From Pomphorhynchus laevis (lineage: Eukaryota; Acanthocephala; Palaeacanthocephala; Echinorhynchida; Pomphorhynchidae), in assembly GCA_012934845.2 (NCBI GenBank), contig WNNJ02002477.1, forward strand, positions 25,409-89,408: a DNA stretch of 64,000 nucleotides, in the 5' to 3' direction. Made by a program: the position numbers and the translations under genes. The notes beneath the pieces are model-generated. The model worked only from the letters and a program-made list of their open reading frames with translations, searched no databases and had not been told where the DNA came from. Shown here in pieces: positions 9,514-21,600 of the stretch. Positions within the stretch are counted from its first letter, which is position 1; every line of letters begins with the position of its first letter.

Positions 9514-11900
9514 ATGCAGAGTATTCGTGAGCCTTTTTCACTGAATATTCTTCAGTGGAATTCAGGAGGAGCTTCTGCCCTTAGACTTCTATCTGGTAGA
9601 GATGTAGATGTTATAGTCCTTTTAGGAGACGCGGTCTATCTGTCTCCATCAGGACATTACTCGATTCATCTCTAAGCACATTTGTTCCCACTATACTCCG
9701 TACATAACCCAGCCTCACTCCTCTTCATCTCGAGGACTCTTGACCTTAGTTAAATGCTCTTTAAAATCCTCCCTTCTTTTAAATTATTCTTGTCCAGCCC
9801 TTTCTTGTTTAGTAGTTTCACTCTGTAAGAACGGTAAACGCCTCAGTCTAGCCAATATCTACATCCGTCCAGGGAAAATTCACAAGAACCGTGACCTCTT
9901 GGATAGGATAATTGACAGCGGTTATGACATTGTAATAGGTGACTTCAACGACAGAACTGGTCGTTGGATTAATGCAGCACTCCGCAGAGCCAGGAACGGT
10001 TATCTTATTCATAAACCTCCTTCCCCCACCTTTCATTGCACATCAACGAATTCACTCCTCGATTTATTACTGATCCATGAGAGGTGGTTGTTAAAATCCT
10101 TCTGTACGGAGCAGTCGCGACAACATCTGTCCACCTCTCATGATCTAATTCGTTGGCAGATAGAAGAGGATACGCTGCTTCGAAGAAGATTCCACTTTGA
10201 TCCGATCAGAGTGACCTTCTTTCAGTTAGCTATCCAACGCTTCCCCCGAATTGGCAATGAGAGTTTAACCGAATTTAATTCCTATCTATCTTCGCAAGCT
10301 ACCGCATTGCTTTCGACAACCTATAAAGGTCGCATGTTCAGTCCCACTCCGACAAAACTCAAGACCTTAGCATATTTGCTCCGTCTCCCAAATCTCTCTG
10401 CTTCTGCCAGGCAAGTTCTCTCGAAAGAATATAGGAGCACTAGGTATAGGTTCCAACTGGGTAAGGATAGGGCTTGCATCGCTTCCCTTAATCCATCCCA
10501 GTCTTCCTTCTGGAAGATATTCAAGAAGGAAAAGTTTGTCTATTGGTGGGATAGAGCATTTGGTTGGATAGGTCATATAGGTCTTGATAAAGTTTTGGAG
10601 GAGTCATTATCCCTACATAATTATGTAGCCACTCAATCACCGCAACCAATCTCGCCTTGGGGAGACTTCAGGAGTAGGGACTTATCTGTCACAGATATTC
10701 TCAACGCCTAAGGGCCTCTTCCGGACACTTCCAAATCCGTCACTCTACTCTCTTCTCGTGTCTGTCAGCTTTTGACAGTAGAACAAAGAAGGGAGGTGGC
10801 CGTCGCAATGCTAGTAGCCACCTATCATCTGATGTGGCCGGCATCAATATTAGTAGGTGGATTTTTATACCTAAAAAGTATCAAGTCTCTTGCTCTAAAG
10901 ACCTGTGGCCCATTTCGATTCAAAATTCCCTCGTCTCTATCTACGAAAACGCGCTTGCGCGTAGAATCTGCGTTCATCTGAGTAGGCGTAATTTAATCCC
11001 ACCAGGTTTCCATGGATTGGTCAAAGGTCGCTCGGTCCATTCAGCGGTTGGTGAAGTGCATCGGTTTTGTCCGGAGAATAGTCATCAACTCGCTGTGGCT
11101 GTTTTCCTGGATTTTTCCACTGCATTTGACCGCATCTCCATTCCCTTTGTTATCTCTTCTTTCAGGTCCCTCGGGTTTCATGCGAGAATTGTTAAGAGAG
11201 TGGAGATACTGCTGTACACCAAGCGATTCTTTTATAAAGACGACCCTTATGCGCGTCAGTTCTACCCTATTACAGGTGTGCCTCAAGGCTCCCATCTCTC
11301 TCCTATCTGATTTCTTGCTGCCTCCATTGAACTCTTTAAAATATTTAAACGCGAACAACGTCTAGTGGTATACGCTGATGATACCACAGCCCTGTTTTCT
11401 GGACGCAGGTGTAAAGACGTAGTCTCGGACATCAGCCGTTTCTTTTTAAGGTTAAAAGACTAGTTACCCAAGTCCAATCTTATTTTAAACTCCGCCAAAT
11501 CGCAGGTGGTTGTTTCCATGGCGCCCTTGCTACAAAACGAAAACTTAAGAGATTAGTACTCTCTGTCCTCTCCTCCATTTTAATTAATCAACCCCTCCCT
11601 GTCTTCACAAGTCGAGTAAAATACATGGGGTTCATTGTTACGGTGAACTGGTCGGCGAAATCCGACTTGGATAGACTTAAACGTATCCTGAAGAGAACTG
11701 GGTGGGCCCTGAAACAGGCCCAGCATCTGTCATTAATAGGGAAAACCCAAGTGTGCCTCTGGGGCACCTGGGCTATCTCGGGATTAGTCTTCTTTTCTAG
11801 AGGACGTCCCCCAGAGCAAAGGCTAAGGTTTCTCAAGCTGCTCATCTCGCGTTTACCCAGCATAGTCCGCTCCGATTGGACTCTTTGGGGGGGGTGAATG
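9514..11900 (+). pseudogene. LINE C ORF2: endonuclease and reverse transcriptase, broken
   Basis: The endonuclease begins near 9514 (LNILQWNSGGASALRLL), then IVIGDFNDRTGRW in frame 9740-10711 with the SLLDLLLIHERW region. RT follows: LARRICVHLSRRNLIPPGFH, VAVFLDFSTAFDRISIPF and GVPQGSHLSPI, then a stop, then VVYADDTTALFSG near 11370. The C-terminal part is KYMGFIVTVNW at 11.6-11.9 kb. At least four stops or frameshifts are present. Confidence 0.82.
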
Positions 11901-12049
11901 ACCCCGGGTTTTTCATTCGAAGGGCGGCGTGTTGGATTGGCTGTGGGGCTCAGATTCCACTAAACCTGAGGCTATGATGGTAGAAGACATCAGCAGAAGA
12001 GTCAGGAAGTTGTTATGACTTGTTTGCTTTTCGTTTTCTTACTTAATTT

Positions 12050-12525
12050 AACTTATTTATCCATGTATTATTTTGCTTAAGAAAATCTTTATTATTACTC
12101 AAGATCTTATCAAACTACTTGGCCTTTTTTCTTGTCGATATCTATCAGAATAGTCTTACCACTGGATGTGCACCCGACTTGTGGAAATCTGCAATTATTA
12201 TTTCTGTTACAAAGAAAACTATTGCGACTTCTTGCAGTAATTTTACACCAATAAGCCTGAACAGTTCGATGTGCAAAGTTCTTAAAGATTAGTCGCTTAT
12301 AGAATTTAGAGTCACTTAAACACTCATGTAGTTATATATAGCATCTTATCAGCACGGATTCCGTCACGGTATATCATGTCTGTCTAATTTACGTACTGCT
12401 CGCGAAATGCGGACTGAGGTACTTAGTTTTTAGCAATTCAATTGATGTAATTTTTATTGATTTTTTGAGAGCCTTCGATCGAGTTCCACATGGAAGTTCG
12501 CTTAGCTTGCTGTCTCATAATGGAG
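12050..12525 (+). pseudogene. Decayed LINE RT fragment, plus strand
   Basis: Translation near 12160-12290 gives CAPDLWKSAIIISVTKK and then NFTPISLNSSMCKVLKD, a worn W-K-x-A-x-x-x-P-x-x-K-K / Y-R-P-I-S-L block. Later IDFLRAFDRVPHGSS matches the RT A motif D-x-x-K-A-F-D-x-V-P-H. It ends abruptly at a hairpin at 12526-12555, beyond which a related sequence runs on the opposite strand. Confidence 0.65.
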
Positions 12526-12555
12526 TTTTTTCGTTGCTGTGTAGCAACGAAAAAA
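12526..12555. repeat. Perfect 13-bp inverted repeat at a LINE-LINE head-to-head junction
   Basis: The left arm TTTTTTCGTTGCT and right arm AGCAACGAAAAAA are perfect complements around a 4-base loop (GTGT). It sits exactly where a plus-strand RT fragment meets a minus-strand RT fragment. Confidence 0.9.
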
Positions 12556-13250
12556 TCGCACTCTTCCATTCAGACGGTACCTCCATGCTATCCAGTGATG
12601 CCTGAAACAAGCTAGTGACCGAAGGAGCCAAATGTTGACACAACACCCTGAGTAGATGCGGATGAATATCATCAGGACCTGAAGAAGATGAGGACGACAA
12701 ATGTGATAGCCTCTAAGCCACATCATCCACTTTGATTATAATGGGAGCACTAAAGCACGTAGGAAAACTGACTGTCTGAACACTATCTTCTATGATCGAA
12801 CTAGCATTGTGTAGGTCAAATGAATTAGCAAACTCATTAGCAACATCAGAAGGGGAATCATGCAACTTACCGTATGATGATAATCTAGTGATTGCACAAT
12901 AAGTACACGTACTTTGACGAACATATGAACAAAAGTGTTTGGGCAAGCTATTTAAAGATTGCACAATTTGGTCCTCATATTCCATACGTTTATTAATTCT
13001 GAGGCGTTTGTATGCATTGCGAGCAAGTTTGAATTGAGCAATTAAATTAACTTTGTGTCCACACTTTCTAAACAAATTGTTGCATATTTTGAGAGCTTCA
13101 CGTAGACTACTGTCAAACCACAGAGGCTTCTTATGATAAGTTTTACGTATTAATCTACGCGTAGCAAAATAATCAGATATACGAATTGGTAAATCTCGAT
13201 TGAGCGATAAGTAATCTAATTTCGATCAGTAATCTAATTTCGATGCCAAT
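12540..13250 (-). pseudogene. LINE B-like fragment: linker and start of RT
   Basis: Frame 12713-13075 has the linker (KLARNAYKRLRINKRMEYED). Frame 12515-12700 has the RT entry: SSSSSSGPDDIHPHLLRVL, FQASLDSMEVPSEWKSAIFS. These align in style with LINE B at 4.2-4.7 kb, so this is probably a second, truncated family B copy. It ends at the 12526-12555 hairpin, losing the rest of the RT. Confidence 0.72.
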
Positions 13251-13564
13251 TAACGTGGCTAAAATAAATATTTAAAATAGAAGAGAATTTAAAAATGGCA
13301 TATTTATGATTAATTGATTTTTAAGAATAAAGTGTGAGACCAAAAGGAGCGTACATGAGCTGGATAAAAATAAGTAAACCACTTACAATAAAAATTAAAG
13401 GTTTCTAAAAGGAAATATTTTTTGACTATTGAAAATTTCTGATAAAGATTATGTAAATATAATAGAAAAGTACAGTTTGAAAATCGCTATATTAATATTT
13501 CATAACATTTGTTTTATGTAGTGTTTTGCTTTCCATAGATTCTAAGTAATTAAAGTAAAAGACA

Positions 13565-14010
13565 TTAAAAAATTATTTTAACGTGGCAAATGCGTGCCAG
13601 CGCACGCTTACATGACCACAACAAAACAAAAATGTAAATCATGTGTCGAGAAGGTGTGAACGGAGGAGGTGTTTGAATGTGATAAAGGAGGGAGCGCGGC
13701 GGACGTCGAGAGGGAGTTGATTCCAGGCGAGCGAGGCGGCGACGAGGAAGGATCGGAGACCGTAGTTGTTGGAGTAATTAGGAACGTGGAGTAAGAGGGA
13801 ATTACGAAAACACAGCAATAGCGAGGTAGGGCGAGTGTCGTCTAAGAAAGGAAGGTTGATGAACGATGGGGAGCCGACAGCGATGAGACGAAAAGTAACG
13901 AGAAGAAGGCGGAGTTTGATGCGGATGTGGATGGTGGGCCAGGAGAGTTGGGCAAAATATGTGGATGTGTGGTCGAAGCGACGGAGACGAAAGAGCACTC
14001 AAACGGCAGA
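13565..14010 (-). pseudogene. LINE family A copy 3, 3' end only
   Basis: Minus-strand frame 13639-13998 carries VLFRLRRFDHTSTYFAQLSW, ASLAWNQLPLDVRRAPSF and FKHLLRSHLLDT, the C-terminal part of family A ORF2. It is the least damaged copy of this segment in the window. The 3' UTR follows to about 13565, including TGCGTGCCAGCGCACGC. The 5' end is truncated at about 14010, the usual outcome of incomplete reverse transcription. Confidence 0.85.
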
Positions 14011-14049
14011 GTTGACATTAAGTGATAAACACCGAATATCATTAAAAAT

Positions 14050-14758
14050 GTTCAATGTCCAATATAATTGTCTAATTTTAATATAACAAACAGCAACAAA
14101 TGAGCTACAAGTTCGTGTCGCTTGCGAAATATGATAAAAAACGTCAACAAATAGAATTCAATCAAAAAGAAGTAACAAATTCCGTCTCTCGGCTTCGACG
14201 GCTTTCTTGATAGCATCCCAAGATATACTACAAGAAATATTCAGGCACTTTAATGCATTCCACTCATTAATTACCCTGATTGCAAATCGATGGTGAACAG
14301 GAATAATATATAATATATAAATATATCAAATATGTTATTTTTTGTATAATATATTAATGTAATTTATAATATTTTTATATAATTGATATAAATATATAAA
14401 ACATCAATAAGTTTTTACGCGTCATGTGTCATAAATCAGTCGTTTAAAATGTCCAGCCTCATGAGTTCCTTCTAAAATAGCTTTTTAAATCTAACCGATA
14501 GCTTATCATACATTATTCTATTCATTGGATATTCTTTTAATTAATTCATTAAAATGCATTGACTTCGTTATTTTGTCGGGTTAAGGAAGCGTTAAACCTG
14601 GTAGCACGGTAATTCCTATGGTGGATTATTTTTTAAATTTTTTAAATTATTAATTAATTTTAAAAAATGTATAGTTTTTAAAGCCTTTAAATTATAAGTA
14701 AACTTCGTTTAAGTGATTGGATAACTTGTAATAATTTTCAGATCATATTGTTAAAATA
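14050..14758. other. AT-rich upstream region of PSMA3
   Basis: No gene is recognisable. Just before the PSMA3 ATG is ATAATTTTCAG followed by 17 nt, a good splice-acceptor sequence (AG near 14742). It could end a 5' UTR intron or receive a spliced leader. No promoter motif was identified. Confidence 0.4.
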
Positions 14759-17700
14759 ATGACCTCATCAATTGGATCAGGGGTAAGTTTAAACTTCGCA
14801 ATTCACCAACTTGATATTAAACTAGCATTTGTTGCTCACAGTACGATCTCAGTGCTTCACAGTTTTCTCCAGATGGAAGAGTATTTCAAATTGAATATGC
14901 ATGCAAGGCTGTTGAGAACAGCGGGTAAAGTTGAAACATCAATGTTGTATCGTTTACTTTCTGCTGCCAAATCTTTTCAGAACTGCAATCGGAATTAAGT
15001 GCAAAAATGGAGTCGTTTTTGCTGTGGAAAACGTAATCACATCAAGACTCTACGAACCAGATACAATTAATCGTACATTTACAATTGATCGACATATCGG
15101 AATGGTAAGTTCAGCGATTAATGCTGGTGCACTATTTGATGATTGCACTTTTAAAGGCTGCGTGTGGCTTGCTCTCTGATTCGAAAGAGCTTTCAAAGAT
15201 CGCTCGTGAGAATGCAATTTCTCTCCGTGAATTTACAGGAGAACAAACATCAGTAAAGGTAAACTTTGTATTCTTAATTACTCTAAATTGAAATTTTAAT
15301 TTTTAAATGTCTGATTTCGTTGTTTGTAAATTTTGAATTTTCAGACAATAAATCATCGATGGTTTCATCGATGTTATATTTGACTATAATATCGATTTTT
15401 AGTTAGTTTATACCTGTAAATCATTAATATCTATCTTGACATATATATTTTCTTAATATAATTCCTTGGATTATGTGTCCAATTTTATGTTCTTTTTACT
15501 CAATTATAGTTTCTACTGATCTATTTGTAGTTGATCAGAATCTATCAGATTCTGATAGACTCTAGTTGGAAATCAGTTATCTGAATAATGAAATAATACA
15601 TTTTATTTAAATTGTCATCACGGTATTATGTGAATTCAATTTTGCGAAATTTTATATATTTTGAATTTCGATCACTGCTTTCGATCAATTGCTAATTATC
15701 TCTGATCTGTTCCTGGAATAAGTTTATAATTAAATATTCTATCGATATTTGTTTGTATTTATGTACTACAAAACATTTTGTGTAAATTCTATATATTTCA
15801 ATTTAGAAATTGTAAATAATTTAGTAAATATGTATTTGATTGCGAATAAATTATGTTTATCTAAACACGATTGACATTCAGAGCTGACATATTTTCCCAT
15901 AAAATATAACTAAAAAATTGTTTTTTTTTGAATATCATCAAATGGACACATTTGATTATATTTTGGCAATCCCAAAAGCTTTTTGAACAAATAATTTTGA
16001 GTGGGATAAATCTGGGCTATATCTCCTTGTAAGTTTTACAATTATATATAATATAATTGTATATGTAAGTATATAATGTCCTTATTAGCATTGCCAAATA
16101 AACATTCTGAGATTGTATTGAAACTTGTACAGACGACCGCGTTGATGCAATTTATTGAATGTTCCCATATTTCTATCATTATGTGTTGCTGTATCCATGC
16201 ATTTCGTAATACATGACATTATGTTCTCTTTGGAGTAATTTGTGCTTTAGTACGCCATTCTCAGAAACTAGGTACAAACAATACTGTACCCCATCGGTGC
16301 CTTCATTTTTCTTTTCTCTTTGAATTCATTCATTTTACTCAAATAAAATTGTGATTGTCAGCTCCTAATTTCTCATCTGGATTTAGTTTTTTATTTGCAA
16401 ATAATATATTATTTTTTACCTTTTATTTTGTAAACCTTGTGATTGATGTTACGTTAATTTTAGAATCTGGCGAGACGAGTTGCCCTTTACGTTCATGTAT
16501 ACACTTTGTACGGCATGGCTCGACCATTTGGTTGTTCTATAATGATGGCATCATGCGAGAAGGACAAGCAACCACAGTTGTATATGATTGATCCGTCTGG
16601 AGTATGCTATGGATATGAAGCATGTGCACTTGGTAAGGCTCAGCAAGCCGCTGAAACCGAAATTGAAAAGCTCAAAGTATGTAAAATTCAATTTTTATAT
16701 TAAAACGTTTTTTTGTTCGATTTGCTGATATTTAGTAGAATTAAGAATTTTTGCTTTAAAGAAATAAAAAAAACTTAAAGATAAAGAAATAAGAAACTAA
16801 ATGTTTCTAACTTTTAAAAATCCTAAATGATATCTGGTAATTAATCATATCTACCCTTTTTTAGTATTAACATCTTATAAACATCATTTAATGTAAATTC
16901 CTCGAAATTAAAAATTAATAAAAATAATGACATAATTGTAAATATTGGTTCGATTATTCGAACCAATATTGAATATTCGAATCAAATAAATTGAATTTCG
17001 TAAATTGAAATATGATTATCTACATAGATCCGGTACATTTCTCCTTCATATATGACAGATGAACAATGTTTTTTCTAAGATTAATTTTAAGATCAATTTC
17101 TAAGATTATTATCTTTTTCTAAGAGATATTTCTCTTATTTCTATCGCCACAAATACTTCGTAAAGCCTTATCTTGGCAAGTTTTTAATTTCATATGTTAT
17201 TTAGAATCATATGAACGAATCATTTAGGTTTTAATTTTTCAATTAATTAATAGACGTTTAGGTTTTATGTAATTGACATTTAATTACTTTTAATTACTGA
17301 TTAAAATTTATATCAAAATCGCATTTGTTTAATTCGTTAACAAACAGTGTTTTTATGATATTCATTATGACATTCCTTCATATATGACAGATGAACAATA
17401 TTTTTTCTAAGATTAATTTTAAGATCAATTTCTTAGATTATTATTATTTTCTAAGAGCACCATTAAGAGATATATTGATCTTATTTCTATCGCCACAAAT
17501 GCTTCGTTAAGCCTTATCCTGGCAAGTTTTTAATTTCATATGTTATTTAGAATCATATGAACGAATCATTTAGGTTTTAATTTTTTAATTAATTAATAGA
17601 CGTTTAGGTTTTATGTTAGATCACAGAAGTGATCCAGCGCGAACTATGCTCATGCGGACCTCAAAAAACGTTCACGTGGCCAGCCAGCTAATAGCAAATT

Positions 17701-18609
17701 TAAAAGACAAATACCTTCCATTATAACCTTCTACAGACTTAAAAACATAAACTTATAGAAAACTCCAATTCATAATCCAAATAACCAACTTTGATTAATG
17801 TTCATTTTTTGTTTTTTTTAATGTTATAAATGGCCTCTGTGTTCACATGGCAAGAATATATAGTAAATGTTTGTAAGTGTTTAGCTATTTTCAATTCGTA
17901 TATGTTTGTCAGAATTAGAATTTGATTTGGTATAACCGGATGAACTCATGATGTTCAAAAGTTGTAAGCTGCCATTAGTTGCTAGTCAACGACTTCTACT
18001 CAGTATCCTGCATACACTTTTGGTTTCCTTACTAAATGATGAGAAGAAAAATAGCATTCATCAAATATTCATGAACTTTACCTTTTATTCACTAGCTACG
18101 TCTTCAATTTGAGTTGCAGCAGTGATTATTTTATCTTTTCTGTATTGAAATTTTTAATGTTGATATTGAAATCGCCATTTTGTTGTTGACATTTTAAATT
18201 TATTCGCAATTGTTGTGGCGAGAGTTCAGGTACAGTTTTTTTATATTTTTAGCGAAGTGAGTTAACCATGACTCAAATGGTAAAGGAACTAGCGAGAATG
18301 TAATGTTCTGTTTTTGAGTGCTAAATTCATCTTCCTCTTTAGAATTTATGCTGTACACGATGAAGTGAAAGATAAACTATTTGAGATTGAACTAAGTTGG
18401 GTAGGAGAAGGTATCCGAAATCTTTTAAAATTTTACTTATACCATATGAATAAAATGCTTTCAGAATCGAATTATAAGCATGAGAAGGTTCCTAAAGCTT
18501 TGTTTGATGAGGCAGTTAACTACGCACAGGTATTGAAGACATGTTTTTGCGTTTTGACGACTTTTATTTTTAGGCCGCTCTCGATGATAGCGATATTGAA
18601 GAAGCATGA
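14759..18609 (+). CDS. PSMA3: Proteasome subunit alpha type-3 (20S alpha-7)
   Basis: Nine exons: 14759-14782, 14842-14924, 14981-15104, 15157-15258, 16464-16676, 18253-18299, 18343-18410, 18465-18529, 18574-18609. They sum to 762 nt, exactly 253 codons plus TGA, with GT-AG at every junction; human PSMA3 is 255 aa. The product forms part of the alpha ring that gates the 20S proteasome in cytosol and nucleus. The alpha signature [20 protein letters not shown] starts at residue 9. Other near-identical family blocks are [57 protein letters not shown] and an acidic C terminus ([10 protein letters not shown]). Like other alpha subunits it lacks a catalytic Thr. Six introns are 43-59 nt and two exceed 1 kb. 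The AATAAA at about 18631 may be the poly(A) signal. Confidence 0.97.
17042..17617 (+). repeat. Tandem duplication (332-bp period) in PSMA3 intron 5
   Basis: A block at 17042-17271, starting TCCTTCATATATGACAG, recurs at 17374-17617 with few changes. Both contain CTATCGCCACAAAT and AGAATCATATGAACGAATC. It is intronic and has no coding content. Confidence 0.85.
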
Positions 18610-18698
18610 ACATAATTTTTGTTATTTAAAAATAAATTTTGGTTTTATTTGAAATGCTTTACTATTTTGTTTTGAGATTAAAAAATTATATTTCTTAG
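18610..18698 (+). promoter_or_regulatory. 89-nt intercistronic region between PSMA3 and the JADE gene
   Basis: The stop of PSMA3 and the predicted start of the JADE gene are 89 nt apart. The gap contains AATAAA (about 18631), a U-rich stretch and TATATTTCTTAG abutting the ATG, an acceptor-like sequence. There is little room for an independent promoter. This layout is typical of operons resolved by spliced-leader trans-splicing; an alternative is an undetected 5' UTR intron starting upstream. Confidence 0.5.
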
Positions 18699-21600
18699 AT
18701 GACTAATACAAGCTGTGATACTGCGGTTAATTTTGATAACAAAAACAAGGTAACTTAATTAGCAAATATACAATGTTAATAAAACATTGTATACATGTTT
18801 TATTTATTTAATAAATAATTATTTATTTACTATTATTATCATTTATTATTTTTAATTAATTTATTATTTAATTTATTTTTTTATTTAATTTTTTATTTAT
18901 TATTTTTTTAATAAATAAAAATTTATTATTTTTTTATTTATTTTTATTTAATCTTATTTATTGTTGTTTATTTTTTTATTATTTATTATTTATTTTTACT
19001 ATTATTTTTATTTATAATTTAATTATTCAATAATTTTACATTTTTATAGAATTCGATAATTAAATTAATTAATTTAATGAATTATTATTTATTTAATAAA
19101 AATATTTTATTTTAATGAAGTCAGTTAATTGTAAATGTCTATTCACAAAAAATGATAAAATATACCATTTATCTATTGGTTATACTGTAGATGCTCAACT
19201 TTCGGCTAGCTTTTGATTTTAAGTGATTACTCGTTTGGATAATGATTTTTGAATTGGTTCAAGAAAACACAATAAACTTTTTTAAATATGCTAGCCTTTG
19301 ATATAAACGAAGTATTAATATTAATTTAGTCTTTGCTATTGTGACTACTTGTAGCATTATGTAACTGTATAGGAAATGAAAATGTAAATGTCTTGTACAT
19401 AAAAATGAACGATACAAGATCATATTTGTGAGTTAGTAGATTCAAATTTTAAAAAATATTATAACTTTGTGAGTATTACATGTAAAAGATTATGGTTTTG
19501 TGATTGTGTGAAATAAATAACAAAATATTTTGTTATAAATTAAGCAAATAATAACAATGATGTTACAATTTTGTGATTTTTAGCAGAATAAGTTTTATTT
19601 TGGTTTTGAACTTGTTGCTTTGAAATATTATTTTGTATTTTCAATTTTAATTGAGCTTTATTTACCAAAATATGGTGTTTTTTATTAAGATATTTGTAGT
19701 GCATTCGACAATACCTCAACTTACTGAAATAGAGCATCCATTTAAGGATCATTATTGGCATACAACATTAAAGTTTAATGACATTCATAATGTTCAGTAT
19801 TCGAATTTGCCATCTAAGGAGAAGTTTGCCTGTTCTCAATTTATTTTTCCCAATGTTGCTCACGACCCTGATAACATTGCTGAATATCAAACAAGACAAA
19901 GGTTTGTTTAATTTTTGGCTTATAATCTACTTAATTGTTGATTTTATAAAATTATATAAAATTTACACAATTTATTACTGGATAAGTTACTATGGACAAG
20001 TTATTATTGATCTGTGGACTTTGTTTTCCCGTAATAAAACTTTAAACTTTAATTATAAATAAATTTTGCTGGAATAATAACACTTGAATTTCAAAGATTA
20101 TTTAGTTAAATAACTTATTTTGAAAACATGATGACCTCTAATCCGTATTATGATACACCTTCTGTTATTTATTAATCAATTCATAAAAATTGATTTTTAT
20201 TTTCAATTTTAACTTTAAATTTAAAATTGATATAGTAATAAATTCAATAAAATCTTATATAATTGTATTATTTATCTTTATTTTTATTTATATTTAGTAT
20301 AAAATACGAATACTCAGTTATGTTATCTGATTTATTAGCTTTCGGATTCTGTTCCTCAATCAATAATATTAGGTCATATGCATACTAATAATGTATTTGC
20401 TTTGATGTAATAAAACATCATATAAAAAATACAAGATTATTTTTATGCTAATGAAATTTGAATAACTGACAAATACAAGCATAACTCTGTATTTAAAAAC
20501 TCTGTATATAAACATATTTTAAAACTATTTACGTGATAATTAAAAGGTTGATCGGTTCACATATTCAGATCGCTAATAGATATTTCACATATTCAGTTTA
20601 TGTATCATCAAAAATAATTTACATTTTTTAAATTTAAACTTTAAATTTAAAGTTTAAATTTAAACTTTAGTTTAAATTTAATTTTTTTAGACATATAGAA
20701 TGTGATTTTAATTGAATATGTTTTCTATATTAAAGCTGATACATCCTTATGATCTCTAATCCTTATTCTGATACAGCATCTGTTATTTATAAGTCAATTC
20801 TGAACAATTTACTTTTATTTTAAATTTTAATTTTAAATTTTAACTTGATATAAATATAAATTGCATAAAATCTTATGTAATTATTTATTATTTATCTTTA
20901 TTTATATATCGTATAAAATACGTATAATCAGTTATCTGATTTGTTCTACTAACAAGTTATTATTGACATCTAGATTTGCTTTCCTGGTAATATAACCTTT
21001 TATTACAAGAAGGCGAGGAAACAGGAATATTTATTTGATTACAAAAATCCAATATTTCGACGCACTACGGCACGTCATCTTCATGGTCTAGAAATAAGAC
21101 ATTGGTAAAAGGAATTAGAAAGTGAAATTTTTTATCCATTATTCATCTGTACTTATGGTGGCAAACACAAATTTCTAGCAACTAAGTTTAAAAACTAAGA
21201 TTTAATGTGATGTCTGCTTCACTGTTAGGGACTATGCAATCTTTAAAAGTCTCAAGATACATAGCTTCGATAATTTTGCGCTTTGTTTTGATAGTTTCTT
21301 TCCTCAGTGGTGTAATTAGGGTAATGTCCATTAAGTGATTATTAACACTTATGTGTTGAGAAATGGCACAAGAGGATGTATACTGTCCGTGTAATGCTCT
21401 CTTTATTACATGTAAGTGTTCTTTGGTACGGATCGCTAACGGTCTTCCTGTTTGGCCCACATATATTTTCTTACACTGGAGGCATGGAAAATTGTAGACA
21501 ACACCGGTCGATTCAAATTCTGGTTTTAGTTTAAACATAATGAATAGCCTAGGTAGTAAACGAGTGAAGGGAAATATGTCATTTCTACGTAGACTGAGAT

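Larger units (their letters stand above)
8430..12030 (+). mobile_element. LINE family C, degenerate (Jockey/R1-like)
   Basis: A 3.6-kb plus-strand element with a gag-like ORF1 (about 8526-9478), then APE endonuclease and RT in ORF2 (about 9514-11900). It differs from families A and B in its RT motifs (GVPQGSHLSPI and VVYADDTTALFSG) and in ORF1 zinc knuckles rather than a PHD finger. GC content is visibly higher than the surroundings. Several stops and frameshifts inactivate it. Ends are approximate. Confidence 0.82.

Noticed and set aside
13835-14086. 83-aa plus-strand basic ORF
   Set aside because: Antisense shadow of LINE A copy 3.
18314-18652. 112-aa continuous ORF as a separate gene
   Set aside because: It reads through two introns of PSMA3; the true exons 7 to 9 restore the conserved C terminus.
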